64,000 bases of DNA from Collinsella sp. zg1085 (GCF_018889955.1 NZ_CP076545.1:558001-622000); one strand, 5' to 3'. Counted from the first letter of the stretch, positions 52,061-61,649 are shown. A program made the numbers and translations. Notes: generated from the sequence alone by a model not told the origin.

Positions 52061-52182
52061 GTCTCGTACATTTTTTCTTGAAAATTGTATATAACTATAG
52101 ATGTCCTAAATGACTCTTGAGAAGAGTCAAGGTTTTCATTCGGGGTCAGAATTCCCGATTTGAGAAAGAAAGGTAGGAGGCT

Positions 52183-53424
52183 ATGACCAAAGGTTTGCAC
52201 GTCCCATCAGAAATTGGGGCACTCAAGAAGGTCTGTCTACACCGTCCAGGCGAGGAGCTGCTCAATCTTCCCCCCTTTGAGCTTGAGCGCTTGCTGTTTG
52301 ACGACGTACCCTTCCTTGAGGTAGCTCAGGAAGAGCACGACGCATTTGCCAACATTTTGCGTGGTGAGGGCGTTGAGGTAGTTTACCTTGAGAAGCTCGT
52401 TGCTGAGGTCTTTGATACGGTTCCGGGTGCTCGCGCAGAGTTCCTTGACCAGTACATCGCAGAGGCTGGTATCAAGGGCCAGCTTATGCCTCAGGTTGTT
52501 CGTGAGAAGCTTGAGTCCATTACGGACAACTACGAGTTTGTCATGAAGACCATGGCTGGCCTTACCAAGGCTGAGATTGATATGCCGCTTGTTTCTTCTC
52601 AGACCCTTGACTCCATTGTTAACTCTGAGAGCGAGTCTGACCTCATTATCGATCCAATGCCTAACCTCTACTTCACGCGTGACCCGTTTGCTGTAGTTGG
52701 CAATGGCGTTTGCTTGAACCGTATGTATTCGGTAACCCGTAACCGTGAGACGCTCTACGGCAAGTACATCTTCAAGTATCACCCTGATTACAAGGATGTA
52801 TCCCTTTACTTCCGTCGTGACGCTGCCTTCCACACCGAGGGTGGAGACGTGCTCAATATCAATGAGAAGACGCTCGCCGTTGGTATTTCTCAGCGCACGC
52901 AAGCTGCTGCAATTGATGTCATGGCTCAAAACATCTTCTGGAACTCTGACTCCAAGATTGAGCGCATCCTTGCGTTTAACATTCCAAACAACCGCGCAAT
53001 GATGCACCTCGACACCGTCTTTACTCAGATTGATGTTGATAAGTTCACCATTCATCCAGCAATCATGGGTACCCTGCAAGTCTTTGAACTCACGCCGGGC
53101 AAGACCGCTGGTGACATTCAGATTAAAGAACTCAACGATACTCTTGAGCACATCCTTGAAGACGCTACGGGCGTTGATCAGATTAAGCTTATTCCATGCG
53201 GTGGTGGCGATCCTATCGCAGCTGCACGCGAGCAGTGGAACGACGGCTCCAACACCTTGGCTGTTGCGCCTGGTAAGATTTGCGTCTATGCACGCAACAC
53301 CGTTACCAATGACGTTCTGTACAAAGAAGGTCTTGAACTGCTCGTTTGTCCGTCCGCCGAACTCTCACGCGGTCGTGGTGGCCCGCGCTGCATGAGCATG
53401 CCGTTCTGGCGTGAGGACCTCTAA
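52183..53424 (+). CDS. arcA: arginine deiminase
   Basis: This 413-residue enzyme converts arginine to citrulline and ammonia, the first step of the arginine deiminase pathway. It has the conserved LYFTRDPFAVVGNG, HTEGGDVLNI and the C-terminal RGGPRCMSMPFWREDL with the catalytic Cys. The codon choice is notably biased to C-ending codons compared with neighbours, suggesting high expression. AAAGGTAGGAGG precedes ATG 52183. It is followed by arcB and a YfcC-type carrier. Confidence 0.97.
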   Translation: MTKGLHVPSEIGALKKVCLHRPGEELLNLPPFELERLLFDDVPFLEVAQEEHDAFANILRGEGVEVVYLEKLVAEVFDTVPGARAEFLDQYIAEAGIKGQLMPQVVREKLESITDNYEFVMKTMAGLTKAEIDMPLVSSQTLDSIVNSESESDLIIDPMPNLYFTRDPFAVVGNGVCLNRMYSVTRNRETLYGKYIFKYHPDYKDVSLYFRRDAAFHTEGGDVLNINEKTLAVGISQRTQAAAIDVMAQNIFWNSDSKIERILAFNIPNNRAMMHLDTVFTQIDVDKFTIHPAIMGTLQVFELTPGKTAGDIQIKELNDTLEHILEDATGVDQIKLIPCGGGDPIAAAREQWNDGSNTLAVAPGKICVYARNTVTNDVLYKEGLELLVCPSAELSRGRGGPRCMSMPFWREDL

Positions 53425-53437
53425 GTTAAACTGGTAT

Positions 53438-53467
53438 AGACGGCGCACTCTGTGTGGTGTGCCGTCT
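53438..53467 (+). terminator. hairpin between arcA and arcB
   Basis: AGACGGCGCAC (53438-53448) pairs with GTGTGCCGTCT (53457-53467), with one G-T position. It is followed by TACCC, not a T tract. It may stabilise the arcA message or cause partial termination. Confidence 0.5.
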
Positions 53468-53543
53468 TACCCTTGAGGGGCGTGTGTGCCCCTTTGAGCT
53501 GTAAAGCTCGTATGCACGGAAACCTTATGTGAAAGGAACAAAC

Positions 53544-54539
53544 ATGGGTGTAAATCTCTCAGGCCGTAGTTTTTTGAGACTGCTCGACTTCTCCACCGAG
53601 GAGATTGAGTATTTGCTGAATCTCTCGCGTGACTTTAAGAATTTGAAGCGCACGGGCACCCCTCATCGCTATCTTGAGGGCAAAAATATTGTTCTGCTGT
53701 TCCAAAAGACTTCAACCCGCACACGCTGCGCGTTTGAGGTTGGCGGCATGGACCTCGGCATGGGTGTAACCTATCTTGACCCCGGTTCATCACAGATGGG
53801 CAAGAAGGAGTCCATTGAGGACACTGCTCGCGTTTTGGGTCGCATGTATGATGGTATTGAGTTCCGCGGCTTCGATCAGGAAGACGTAGATGAACTTGCT
53901 GATAAGGCAGGTGTTCCTGTTTGGAACGGCTTGACCGACCTGTGGCATCCCACTCAGATGCTTGCTGACATTTTGACTGTTCAGGAGAACTTCAACTACA
54001 ACATCAAGGGTAAGACCTTGGTATTTATGGGCGATGCAAAGAATAACGTTGCTCGTTCCCTTATGGTTGTATGCGCCAAGCTTGGTATGAACTTTGTGGC
54101 CTGCGGTCCAAAGGAGTGCATGCCGGCTGACGATGTTATCGAGGCTTGCAAGCCGATTGCTGAGGAGAATGGCTGCACCATTACCCTTACCGAGGACACC
54201 GAAGCCGCATGCCGCGGTGCACACGTCATCTACACCGACGTTTGGGTATCCATGGGTGAGCCTGACGAGGTATGGACCGAGCGCATCAAGCTTCTCGAGC
54301 CCTATCGCGTTACCAAGGAGCTTATGGCTCTCGCTGATTCTGAGGCTATCTTCCTGCACTGCCTGCCTGCATTCCATGACACCAACACCACTACCGGCAA
54401 AGACATTGCTGAGAAGTTTGGCGTTACTGAGATGGAAGTTGAGGACGTTGTCTTCGAGTCCAAGCAGTCCAAGGTCTTTGATGAGGCAGAGAACCGCATG
54501 CACACCATCAAGGCTGTTATGTACGCAACGCTAAAATAA
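53544..54539 (+). CDS. arcB: ornithine carbamoyltransferase (catabolic)
   Basis: This 331-residue enzyme splits citrulline with phosphate into ornithine and carbamoyl phosphate in the deiminase pathway. Carbamoyl-phosphate binding [14 protein letters not shown], the [11 protein letters not shown] ornithine loop and [10 protein letters not shown] with the active Cys are all present. ATG 53544 follows GAAAGGAAC; GTG 53529 is the upstream alternative. It has the same C-ending codon bias as arcA. A strong terminator follows 14 bases after its stop. Confidence 0.96.
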   Translation: MGVNLSGRSFLRLLDFSTEEIEYLLNLSRDFKNLKRTGTPHRYLEGKNIVLLFQKTSTRTRCAFEVGGMDLGMGVTYLDPGSSQMGKKESIEDTARVLGRMYDGIEFRGFDQEDVDELADKAGVPVWNGLTDLWHPTQMLADILTVQENFNYNIKGKTLVFMGDAKNNVARSLMVVCAKLGMNFVACGPKECMPADDVIEACKPIAEENGCTITLTEDTEAACRGAHVIYTDVWVSMGEPDEVWTERIKLLEPYRVTKELMALADSEAIFLHCLPAFHDTNTTTGKDIAEKFGVTEMEVEDVVFESKQSKVFDEAENRMHTIKAVMYATLK

Positions 54540-54553
54540 GTTTCAAAATGAAG

Positions 54554-54579
54554 AGAGCGCCCTGCCCGGCGCTCTTTTT
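54554..54579 (+). terminator. Rho-independent terminator after arcB
   Basis: AGAGCGCC (54554-54561) pairs with GGCGCTCT (54568-54575) around CTGCCC and is followed by five T. It separates arcAB from the carrier gene. Confidence 0.9.
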
Positions 54580-54683
54580 GGTACGCTTTTATTTGGTACC
54601 TTTCCTCATCTGTCATTCCTATAGGTATGCACGGATTTAGGGCTGTAGGTGGGGACTAAGACAAAGAAGGGAGGATGAGAACC

Positions 54684-56285
54684 ATGTCAGAAACCACTAA
54701 GAAAAAGCGTGGAATGCTGTCGTCGTTCACTATTCTTCTCATCCTGTTGGCACTTGTTGCCATCATTACTGTAATCGTTTCGGGTATGGCGCCTGGTGAA
54801 GTCACAGCTGCAAGCTTCCCTGACTTCTTCACGGCACCGGTTAAGGGCTTTTCAGATGCATTGCCGGTGTGCCTCTTCGTGCTCATCTTGGGCGGCTTCC
54901 TCGGCATGATGACCGAGACTGGTGCCCTAGATAACGGCATTGCCGTACTCGTGAAAAAGCTCAAGGGCAACGAAATCATCATGATTCCTATTTTGATGTC
55001 TTTGTTTGCTTTGGGTGGTTCAACCTATGGTATGTGCGAGGAGACAGTACCATTTTATGCACTGCTTGCTGCCACTATGATGGCTGCTGGCTTTGACCCC
55101 ATGGTTGGTGCTGCTACCGTTTTGCTGGGTGCAGGCGTTGGCTGCTTGGGTTCTACGGTTAACCCCTTTGCTGTGGGCGCTGCCGTTGATGCACTAAGTT
55201 CTAAGGGCATTGTTGTCAATCAGGGCATCATTATTGTTCTGGGTGCAATTTTGACCGTTGTATCTTTGCTCATCGCAATTTTCTTTGTTATGAGCTACGC
55301 CAAGAAGGTTAAGGCTGATAAGGGTTCAACCATTCTGTCGCTTCAAGAGCAAAAGGATGCCGAGGAGGCTCACGGTCAAGCTGCTGCTGAGGCAACTAAG
55401 GACGTTTCTTTGACTGGTCGTCAGAAGGGCGTTCTTTGGGTCTTTGTTCTTACTTTCGTAGTGATGATTGTTGGCTTTATTCCGCTGGGCGATTTGAGCA
55501 AAGGTGCTGCTGACTTCTTCAATGCTGGCCACGCATCACAAGAGGTAACAACAGAGGTAACCGGTGCAGACCTGCAAAAAGTTTATGAGAAAAAGACAGA
55601 TTCCACGCTTTCATTTGCTGATGAGAAGCTGGCTGATGAGACTGTAGCCACCGCTACAGCTGATGAGACCACCTCACTGGGCTGGAGCTCCTACATTACT
55701 GGTAATCCGCTGGGTACCTGGTACTTTGATGAGGCCTCCACGTGGTTCTTTATTATGGCCATTGTGATTGGTATTGTGGGTGGTCTGTCTGAGAAGCAGA
55801 TTGTTAACACCTTCATTGCTGGTGCAGCTGACATGATGAGTGTTGTGCTAATTATCGCTTTGGCACGCGGTGTTTCTGTACTCATGGCTTCCACCGGTCT
55901 TGACCAGTTTGTTTTGGAAAGTGCCGCAGATGCACTCTCAGGTCTTTCTGGCATTGTCTTTGCTCCTATGAGCTATGTGGTGTACTTCTTGCTGAGCTTC
56001 CTCATTCCATCAACTTCTGGTATGGCTACGGTATCCATGCCTATCATGGGTCCTTTGGCCACCAAGCTTGGTTTCTCGCCCGAGGTTATGGTTATGATTT
56101 TCTCGGCAGCCTCTGGTGCGGTGAACCTCTTCACTCCAACCTCTGGTGCAATTATGGGCGGCCTTGCGCTTGCTCGTATTGAGTGGACTACCTGGCTTAA
56201 GTTTGCACTCAAGATTATTGCCTGCATCGCAATTGCCTCTGTCGTCATTTTGACGATTGCCATGATGGTGATTGCTGCTGCATAA
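54684..56285 (+). CDS. YfcC/ArcD-type membrane carrier, probable arginine-ornithine exchange
   Basis: This 533-residue membrane protein belongs to the YfcC (C4-dicarboxylate/amino acid anaerobic carrier) family. It has about 12 hydrophobic segments, an N-terminal charged KKKRGML segment, GGFLGMMTETGALDNGIAVL and an internal acidic, Thr-rich loop (about residues 285-330). Its position after arcAB suggests arginine/ornithine antiport, the role of ArcD. No arcC lies in between or after. ATG 54684 follows GGGAGG at the right distance; ATG 54675 does not. Confidence 0.85.
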   Translation: MSETTKKKRGMLSSFTILLILLALVAIITVIVSGMAPGEVTAASFPDFFTAPVKGFSDALPVCLFVLILGGFLGMMTETGALDNGIAVLVKKLKGNEIIMIPILMSLFALGGSTYGMCEETVPFYALLAATMMAAGFDPMVGAATVLLGAGVGCLGSTVNPFAVGAAVDALSSKGIVVNQGIIIVLGAILTVVSLLIAIFFVMSYAKKVKADKGSTILSLQEQKDAEEAHGQAAAEATKDVSLTGRQKGVLWVFVLTFVVMIVGFIPLGDLSKGAADFFNAGHASQEVTTEVTGADLQKVYEKKTDSTLSFADEKLADETVATATADETTSLGWSSYITGNPLGTWYFDEASTWFFIMAIVIGIVGGLSEKQIVNTFIAGAADMMSVVLIIALARGVSVLMASTGLDQFVLESAADALSGLSGIVFAPMSYVVYFLLSFLIPSTSGMATVSMPIMGPLATKLGFSPEVMVMIFSAASGAVNLFTPTSGAIMGGLALARIEWTTWLKFALKIIACIAIASVVILTIAMMVIAAA

Positions 56286-56339
56286 GTAGGATTTCATCCT
56301 GCGTCCCGCCGGCGCGCATCCGGTGCGGACAGCCTCTTT

Positions 56340-56376
56340 GCCCTCTCTCGTTCCGTGCACGGGGGAGGGCATTTTT
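56340..56376 (+). terminator. Rho-independent terminator after YfcC carrier
   Basis: GCCCTCTC (56340-56347) pairs with GGGGAGGGC (56362-56370), with a G-T position, and is followed by ATTTTT. A further GC-rich partial hairpin lies 25 bases upstream. Confidence 0.85.
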
Positions 56377-56435
56377 GTTCTACACTCGTATCTAGTAATC
56401 ATTTAAATTAAAAAAGTGAATTAAAAGCCTGTATT

Positions 56436-56469
56436 AAACCGTTTATCGCGAAAAAGATACCATTTACCG
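56436..56469 (+). promoter_or_regulatory. paired CTACCGTTTACCG-type boxes after the carrier gene
   Basis: AAACCGTTTATCG (56436-56448) and ATACCATTTACCG (56457-56469) are 21 bases apart. They lie about 95 bases before the small ORF at 56562 and point to it and to the lipoprotein gene. It is the fourth such pair and the weakest. The rest of 56286-56561 shows only the terminator. Confidence 0.5.
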
Positions 56470-56561
56470 ATACGCTAATACAAATTGAAGATTACTCAGG
56501 AGTTTTTGATACATTTTAAGCTGTCTTTTAGGCATAGTGTATTGATTGAATTGGAGGAGTC

Positions 56562-56739
56562 ATGAAGCGGCTTTCTACGTTAAACATTAGATGCTACGGA
56601 AGATATGTCTCAAGATGAAGCTGCATCTTTCATTTTGAAGAATCAAGGAACAATTTATGTTGATGTTTTAGGAGAAGATTTTAAAACGGTGGTCGATAAA
56701 CTTCCCGTTGAATATGCTTTTGCAGATGAAGTGATGTAA
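56562..56739 (+). pseudogene. small ORF with internal frameshift
   Basis: ATG 56562 has a strong ribosome site (GGAGGAG, 56553-56559) but its frame stops after 18 codons (MKRLSTLNIRCY...). In the frame shifted by one base an ORF from about 56587 continues to TAA 56739 with LDATEDMSQDEAASFILKNQ and a conserved-looking end (EYAFADEVM). A single-base insertion or deletion near 56583-56588 would join them into about 58 residues. No family was recognised. It lies 12 bases before the lipoprotein gene. Confidence 0.5.
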
Positions 56740-56750
56740 GCGAGGTAACC

Positions 56751-58118
56751 ATGAGCCGCATATATACCCAATCTGAGCAAATACTTTTTAGTAGGCGCTC
56801 GATGTGTGCTGCGACTCTATTTGCAGCGAGTTCGCTTTTGGGTCTGAGTGCTTGTGCGCACGAACGCACTGAGAGTGGAAGTGCTTTTGTACGCGAGAGC
56901 GAAGAGCGGCAATCGGCAAACTCCAGTTGGAAAACCTGTGTTATCCATAACTCTGCAGGCCCTGGAAAGGTGAAATATCCCTATGCGGTAGAAACAAAAC
57001 AATTTGCTACTACCACAAATCCAGTTATATATCAGGATAAGGTACTTATTGCAGCTGCTGCAAGCTTAGTAACAATTGATCACGCCACCGGAAATGTTTT
57101 ACACGTGGTTCAGTTTGATGATTACGAGCAGGTGGGTGTAGCAGGTGTGTTGAACTGTGCGGCCGATGTGGCATATCTTACATGCTCACGCGGTTATATA
57201 TATGCGCTTGACCTTGCACATGATTGTCAGGTGCTCTGGAAAGTTCTCAATCCCAGTAGCTCACAAACCCGCGTTGTCCATGATTCTCGTGACGTTGATT
57301 GGTATTTTACTGATTTGTTGGTTCATGATAGAGTGGTGTATCTAGCATGTTCGAGCTATCAAACTAGTCCCATCTCTCATCTTGTTGCTCTTTCTGCACA
57401 AACTGGTACGGTTTTGTGGCAACAGCAGATCGAAGGCTATATTTCAGATGCAGGCAATAGCGGCTATCCCATATATGCGGCTGGATATATTTTGTTGCCC
57501 AAACCTCAGGCTCCTGGCATTTTGGTGTTTGATGCTCAAACAGGTGAGCAACAAGAAACACTTATAATCGATGACCTTGTTTATATGGGATTTACGGAGC
57601 ATGTAGAACAAAAACAGTGGTATTTCCAAAGTCGTCGAGGTACCGTATATAAGCTCACTGTTGATTCATCTGGTTTTCATCTGCAAGCGCAAGAACTTGA
57701 CGGTGTGCTTGACGGAGTTTTGCCAAGCGGTGCCCGTCCGGTATGTATAGGTGAGACACTGCTTGCAGCGGTTCCCACGGCGTCGTTAGATGGATACAAG
57801 GATGCGGAGCGCAGTCATAAGCGTGGTCGTGTGGCACTTCTTGATCCCGAGAGTCTTGAGCTTAGGAATTATGTTGAGATACATGAGTTAGAAACAACAC
57901 CGGTGGCAGTGGGCGAACGTTTGTATTTTGTGGGTCGCGATGGTTTGTATGTGATACGCAATAACGATAAGGCACACTTGGTAGCAGAGCACCTTGCTGA
58001 TGATCCTCATAAACGAAAAGATGTATGGGATCAGCCACTTCTTATTCATGATGGACGCTTGTATGCTGTTGGTGGCACTCATCAAGACCAGTGGCTCTAT
58101 TCAATTCCTGTGAGCTAA
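56751..58118 (+). CDS. PQQ-like beta-propeller lipoprotein
   Basis: This 455-residue exported protein has an N-terminal signal with RRSMCAATLFAASS and the lipobox LSAC (about residue 35), so the Cys would carry lipid. An Arg pair precedes the hydrophobic core, which may be Tat-like. Repeats with IYALDLAHD..., LVALSAQTGTVLWQQQ and VFDAQTGEQQE are typical PQQ-type beta-propeller blades. It is likely a surface protein, perhaps a binding or assembly protein; no enzyme activity can be deduced. GAGGTAACC precedes ATG 56751. Confidence 0.85.
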   Translation: MSRIYTQSEQILFSRRSMCAATLFAASSLLGLSACAHERTESGSAFVRESEERQSANSSWKTCVIHNSAGPGKVKYPYAVETKQFATTTNPVIYQDKVLIAAAASLVTIDHATGNVLHVVQFDDYEQVGVAGVLNCAADVAYLTCSRGYIYALDLAHDCQVLWKVLNPSSSQTRVVHDSRDVDWYFTDLLVHDRVVYLACSSYQTSPISHLVALSAQTGTVLWQQQIEGYISDAGNSGYPIYAAGYILLPKPQAPGILVFDAQTGEQQETLIIDDLVYMGFTEHVEQKQWYFQSRRGTVYKLTVDSSGFHLQAQELDGVLDGVLPSGARPVCIGETLLAAVPTASLDGYKDAERSHKRGRVALLDPESLELRNYVEIHELETTPVAVGERLYFVGRDGLYVIRNNDKAHLVAEHLADDPHKRKDVWDQPLLIHDGRLYAVGGTHQDQWLYSIPVS

Positions 58119-58250
58119 GCGTTTCACGCTTTGTCTCGCGCTTTGCAATGTGTTGCCTTTAAGATAAAGCCCTATACGTTTGCTCCTTCTATATAATCGA
58201 ACGGTTACGGATACGCATAAGCCGCATGGGTGGCGAGAGGAGCTTAATTG

Positions 58251-59735
58251 ATGCACGCTGGATTTGATAACGAGAAGTATGTAAGCTTGCAAGCGTCCCG
58301 TATTAAAGAGCGCATTGCGCAATTTGGTGGCAAGCTCTATCTTGAGTTTGGTGGCAAGCTTCTCGATGACTATCATGCAAGCCGCGTGCTTCCCGGCTTT
58401 GAGCCCGATACTAAGTTTCGTATGCTAAAAACCCTTGTTGATGATGTAGAGATTATTTTTAGTATCAACGCTAATCATATTGAGAAAAGCAAGGCGCGCG
58501 GTGACCTTGGCATTACCTACGATGAAGATGTTTTGCGCTTGGCTGATATGTTTTTAGATAATGGCTTTGTTATTGCCGGTGTGGTTATCACCCAATACTC
58601 TGGGCAACCTGACGCCGATGCCTTCCGTCGTCGCCTTGAAATGCTAGGCATTCCGTGCAAGCTGCACTATCCCATTGTTGGCTATCCGCATGACATCGAC
58701 TTAATTGTGTCTGAGGATGGTTATGGTAAAAACGAGTTTGTTGAGACTACGCGCCCGCTTGTTGTGGTAACGGCTCCAGGTCCTGGTTCGGGCAAGCTCG
58801 CAACCTGTCTTTCGCAGGTGTATCACGAGCATCAGCGTGGCGTAGACGCAGGTTACGCAAAATTTGAAACCTTCCCAGTTTGGAATTTGCCGCTTTCGCA
58901 TCCGGTCAATATCTCGTATGAGGCGGCGACGGTTGATTTGGACGACGCAAACATTATCGACTCTTTTCACTTAGACGCTTACGGTAAAACAACGGTTAAC
59001 TACAATCGTGATGTTGAGGCATTTCCGGTGGTTAAGGCGCTCATGGAAAAAATCATGGGGGAGAGTCCATATTTAAGCCCAACCGACATGGGTGTCAATA
59101 TGGTGGGCTTTGCCATTTCAGATGATGAGATCTGTCGCCAGGCTGCATCACGTGAGATTGTGCGCCGCTATTTTACGCATAGCGTGGCGGTTAAACGAAC
59201 GGGTTCGGGTGAAGAGCAGGTCAGCCGCTTACAAGCAATTATGCAAAAAGCTGGGGTTGATAAAAACTATCTTCCCACACGCGCAGCCGCCTTGGCACGC
59301 GAAGAAGAGACTGCAGGTCCTGCTGGTGCGCTTATGTTGCCTGATGGTACGGTTATCACCGGAAAGACCTCAGAGCGCTTAGGGGCTGCAAGTTCACTTT
59401 TAATGAACGCCTTAAAAGCGCTAACTGGTGTTGATGCTGAGAAAAACGTTATTGATGACACAGCTATTAACCCTATTTGCCGGCTAAAAACCGAGCAGCT
59501 CAGCAGTCGTAATCATCGCCTGCACTCTGATGAGACACTGATTGCGCTATCCATTACGAGTGCAACAAGTGAAACAGCTGCAAGAGTTATTAGCGGTCTT
59601 TCGGCGCTCAAGGGTTGTGACGCATTCTTTAGTGTCATTATTTCGGCAACTGATGAGCAGATTTATCGCAAACTGGGAATCAACGTATGCTGTGAACCAA
59701 AATATGAGCAGCATAGCTACTACCACGGAGCTTAG
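58251..59735 (+). CDS. DUF1846 family protein
   Basis: This 494-residue protein of the DUF1846 family is about the usual length. It has the N-terminal FDNEKYVSLQASRIKERI, FGGKLLDDYHASRVLPGF and the VVTAPGPGSGKLATCLSQVYH segment, a P-loop-like Gly-rich region. Members are cytosolic and of unsolved function; a nucleotide-binding role is suspected. ATG 58251 follows GAGAGGAG; TTG 58248 is not needed. Confidence 0.88.
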   Translation: MHAGFDNEKYVSLQASRIKERIAQFGGKLYLEFGGKLLDDYHASRVLPGFEPDTKFRMLKTLVDDVEIIFSINANHIEKSKARGDLGITYDEDVLRLADMFLDNGFVIAGVVITQYSGQPDADAFRRRLEMLGIPCKLHYPIVGYPHDIDLIVSEDGYGKNEFVETTRPLVVVTAPGPGSGKLATCLSQVYHEHQRGVDAGYAKFETFPVWNLPLSHPVNISYEAATVDLDDANIIDSFHLDAYGKTTVNYNRDVEAFPVVKALMEKIMGESPYLSPTDMGVNMVGFAISDDEICRQAASREIVRRYFTHSVAVKRTGSGEEQVSRLQAIMQKAGVDKNYLPTRAAALAREEETAGPAGALMLPDGTVITGKTSERLGAASSLLMNALKALTGVDAEKNVIDDTAINPICRLKTEQLSSRNHRLHSDETLIALSITSATSETAARVISGLSALKGCDAFFSVIISATDEQIYRKLGINVCCEPKYEQHSYYHGA

Positions 59736-59779
59736 TTGGTGAGAGCACTTGATTTGCTCATGAAGCCTCACATATGTAG

Positions 59780-60754
59780 CTAGCTTTGCGCTCGTGGATG
59801 AGCTGCGCGATATACCTCACTAATTTGAGTGCGGTCGAGGTGTGTGTAAATTTGTGTTGTCGCAATATCAGCATGTCCTAACAGCTCTTGTAACACACGC
59901 AAATCGGCGCCGCCGGCAAGCATGTGAGTTGCAAAGGAGTGTCGAAGGGTATGCGGATGGAGACCAGTGATACCTGCTGCGAGTCCATATCGCTCGCATA
60001 TGCTGTGCACGCTTTGTCGTGAGATTTTCTGTCCGCGTGCATTCAAAAAAACCTGTGAAGCAGGGGCGCTTTTACGTGCATGTGCGGCGAGTATATCGCG
60101 CCCTTTATCGAGGTAGTGCTTGAGTGCGAAAAGCGCGCTTCCCACAAGAGGCACAAGCCTCTCTTTTGAACCCTTGCCAAACACTCGTATAAAGTTTTCA
60201 TCAAGATACAAATCGCTGAGCGTGAGTCCACAAAGCTCGCTTGCTCGCAGTCCACAGCCATAGAGCATCTCAAGCATGGCACAATCACGCAAACCTGTTT
60301 CATTAGCGGGAAAAGACTGGTCAAGCAGCTTATAGACAGCTTCAACCGAGATAACATCAGGCAGGCGATGTGCCGATTTAGGGAGTTTCATGCCAGCTGT
60401 TGGATGTTGAGTGCAAAGTCCTTCCCGCACCATAAATCTATGCCATGACTTTGCGGCCGAAAGCGCTCGTGACACCGAGGAGCGAGCGTAGCCAGCATCA
60501 TATTTAGCGCGTGCAAAGGCTTCGGTGTCGTGGTGATCGATTTGCTCGGGATGCTCACAGCCGCGTGCCAACAAAAAGCTGATATAGCTTGAAATATCGC
60601 GCTCATAGGCTGCTACGGTGAGTCGGCTCATGTTGCGCTCAAGCGCTAGATAGCTCAAAAACTCGTCGCGACAGCGCTCAAGTTCGCTCGTACCACAAAG
60701 TGGCGCTCCCTGAATTGCTTGCACGGGCGCTGCTCCAGGAGCTCGTCCTCCCAT
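59780..60754 (-). CDS. tyrosine recombinase XerC/XerD type
   Basis: This 324-residue site-specific recombinase has the core catalytic residues: Arg in YGCGLRASELCGL, Lys in GKGSKERLVPL, HTLRHSFATHML (His-x-x-Arg) and the nucleophile Tyr in TTQIYTHL. An N-terminal SAM-like domain covers about residues 28-115. Xer proteins resolve chromosome dimers at dif. The extra ~25 residues at the N-terminus (GGRAPGAAPVQ...) are unusual. It is a lone gene; no integron or mobile element is near, which favours a housekeeping role. Confidence 0.9.
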   Translation of the reverse strand: MGGRAPGAAPVQAIQGAPLCGTSELERCRDEFLSYLALERNMSRLTVAAYERDISSYISFLLARGCEHPEQIDHHDTEAFARAKYDAGYARSSVSRALSAAKSWHRFMVREGLCTQHPTAGMKLPKSAHRLPDVISVEAVYKLLDQSFPANETGLRDCAMLEMLYGCGLRASELCGLTLSDLYLDENFIRVFGKGSKERLVPLVGSALFALKHYLDKGRDILAAHARKSAPASQVFLNARGQKISRQSVHSICERYGLAAGITGLHPHTLRHSFATHMLAGGADLRVLQELLGHADIATTQIYTHLDRTQISEVYRAAHPRAQS

Positions 60755-61208
60755 AATCACCCCCTAGTTAGTACGCTTAGTATAGCGCTTGCTACAAATA
60801 GCGAGGTTTGGTTGCTATTAGAGTCTGAATGAATATGTGTGTTGATGTGGACAAGCACATATACAAATACAAGTTGTGCATGAATTATTTCTACCAATAT
60901 ATGACTTCACGTATTGCCCACAAGTGGAGCAGACGTAACATAATTGAAACCTGAGTAATCTCATATCCTGACGAGCTCAAAATACACAATATTTAGGTTT
61001 ACAAAATTATTTCAACACAAGATATAGATTCATCTTATACATGTATGTCACTAGGTCTCAATACGAGTTGGGAAGAAATGACTCTTGTAGGGGAGAAAGT
61101 GGGAAAGAATGTTGCAGAAAGTGACTCTAACCCATAGAATGAAGGGCGTCGACAGCGGGGTGGCTCTCGCATATACCCATCTGAGAAGCCGAGAGGAGGG
61201 TGCCAGAC
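60755..61208. other. intergenic region before mraZ
   Basis: AT-rich sequence with no ORF of interest. It contains the probable mraZ promoter and three TGGGA-like words (61069-61104) of the type bound by MraZ. No tRNA or hairpin was seen. Confidence 0.6.
61069..61104 (+). promoter_or_regulatory. TGGGA-type repeats, possible MraZ boxes
   Basis: TGGGA at 61069-61073, GGGGA at 61090-61094 and TGGGA at 61100-61104. The last two are 10 bases apart, as in known MraZ sites; the first is 21 bases before the second, one off the 20 expected for two periods. Autoregulation of the division cluster is inferred. Confidence 0.5.
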
Positions 61209-61643
61209 GTGATTTTGACCGGAACATACGAGCGTAATCTCGATGCAAAAGGTCGCTTATCACTGCCGGCTCCTGTTCGTAAAGGTCTATCAGAGCATGT
61301 ATATGTGTTGCCTGCCCTTGATGCCGATGCCTTGTATGTCTTCTCGGACGAGAGTTTTGAGAAGTGGGTTTTGGGACTCTTTGAAAAGCGCGGCGGCTTT
61401 GACGCTCGTAAGCGTGAAGACCAGGAGCTCATGAGGAGACTAACCTCACTGGCGGTTCCCATGGATATTGATGGTGCCGCTCGTATTGGTCTGCCTGTTG
61501 AGTTGCGTGAGAAAAAGCATCTTACGCGTGAGGTAACAGTCGTAGGTAACTTCGACCACCTTGAAATCTGGGATCGCGCAACATGGGAACAAGCAAGCTC
61601 GCAAGCATCAGATGAGGACTTGGCCAACATCTTCTTTTCCTAA
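61209..61643 (+). CDS. mraZ: transcriptional regulator MraZ
   Basis: This 144-residue protein has two AbrB-like SpoVT domains with the N-terminal TGTYERNLDAKGRLSLP and the second-domain DIDGAARIGLPVELRE. MraZ binds repeats before its own operon. GTG 61209 fits the ribosome site GAGAGGAGG better than GTG 61200, which directly adjoins it. rsmH follows after 6 bases, and the cluster order mraZ-rsmH-ftsL-ftsI is standard. Confidence 0.94.
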   Translation: MILTGTYERNLDAKGRLSLPAPVRKGLSEHVYVLPALDADALYVFSDESFEKWVLGLFEKRGGFDARKREDQELMRRLTSLAVPMDIDGAARIGLPVELREKKHLTREVTVVGNFDHLEIWDRATWEQASSQASDEDLANIFFS

Positions 61644-61649
61644 GTTCGG

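Larger units (their letters stand above)
51546..52182. other. AT-rich intergenic region upstream of arcA
   Basis: A 637-base, very AT-rich stretch holds one TTATCCACA word (51784-51792), an imperfect palindrome of ArgR-box type (51821-51847) and the paired TACCGTTT boxes (52027-52060). The plus-strand frame 51714-51935 has unusual composition and no ribosome site, so it is not called a gene. Confidence 0.6.

Noticed and set aside
52237-53151. 304-codon minus-strand ORF overlapping arcA
   Set aside because: It is fully antisense to arcA, an effect of biased codons, with no ribosome site or recognisable domain.
59780-60754. Tyrosine recombinase as an integrase of a mobile element
   Set aside because: No attachment repeats, cargo or phage genes nearby; length and motifs fit a housekeeping XerC/D protein.
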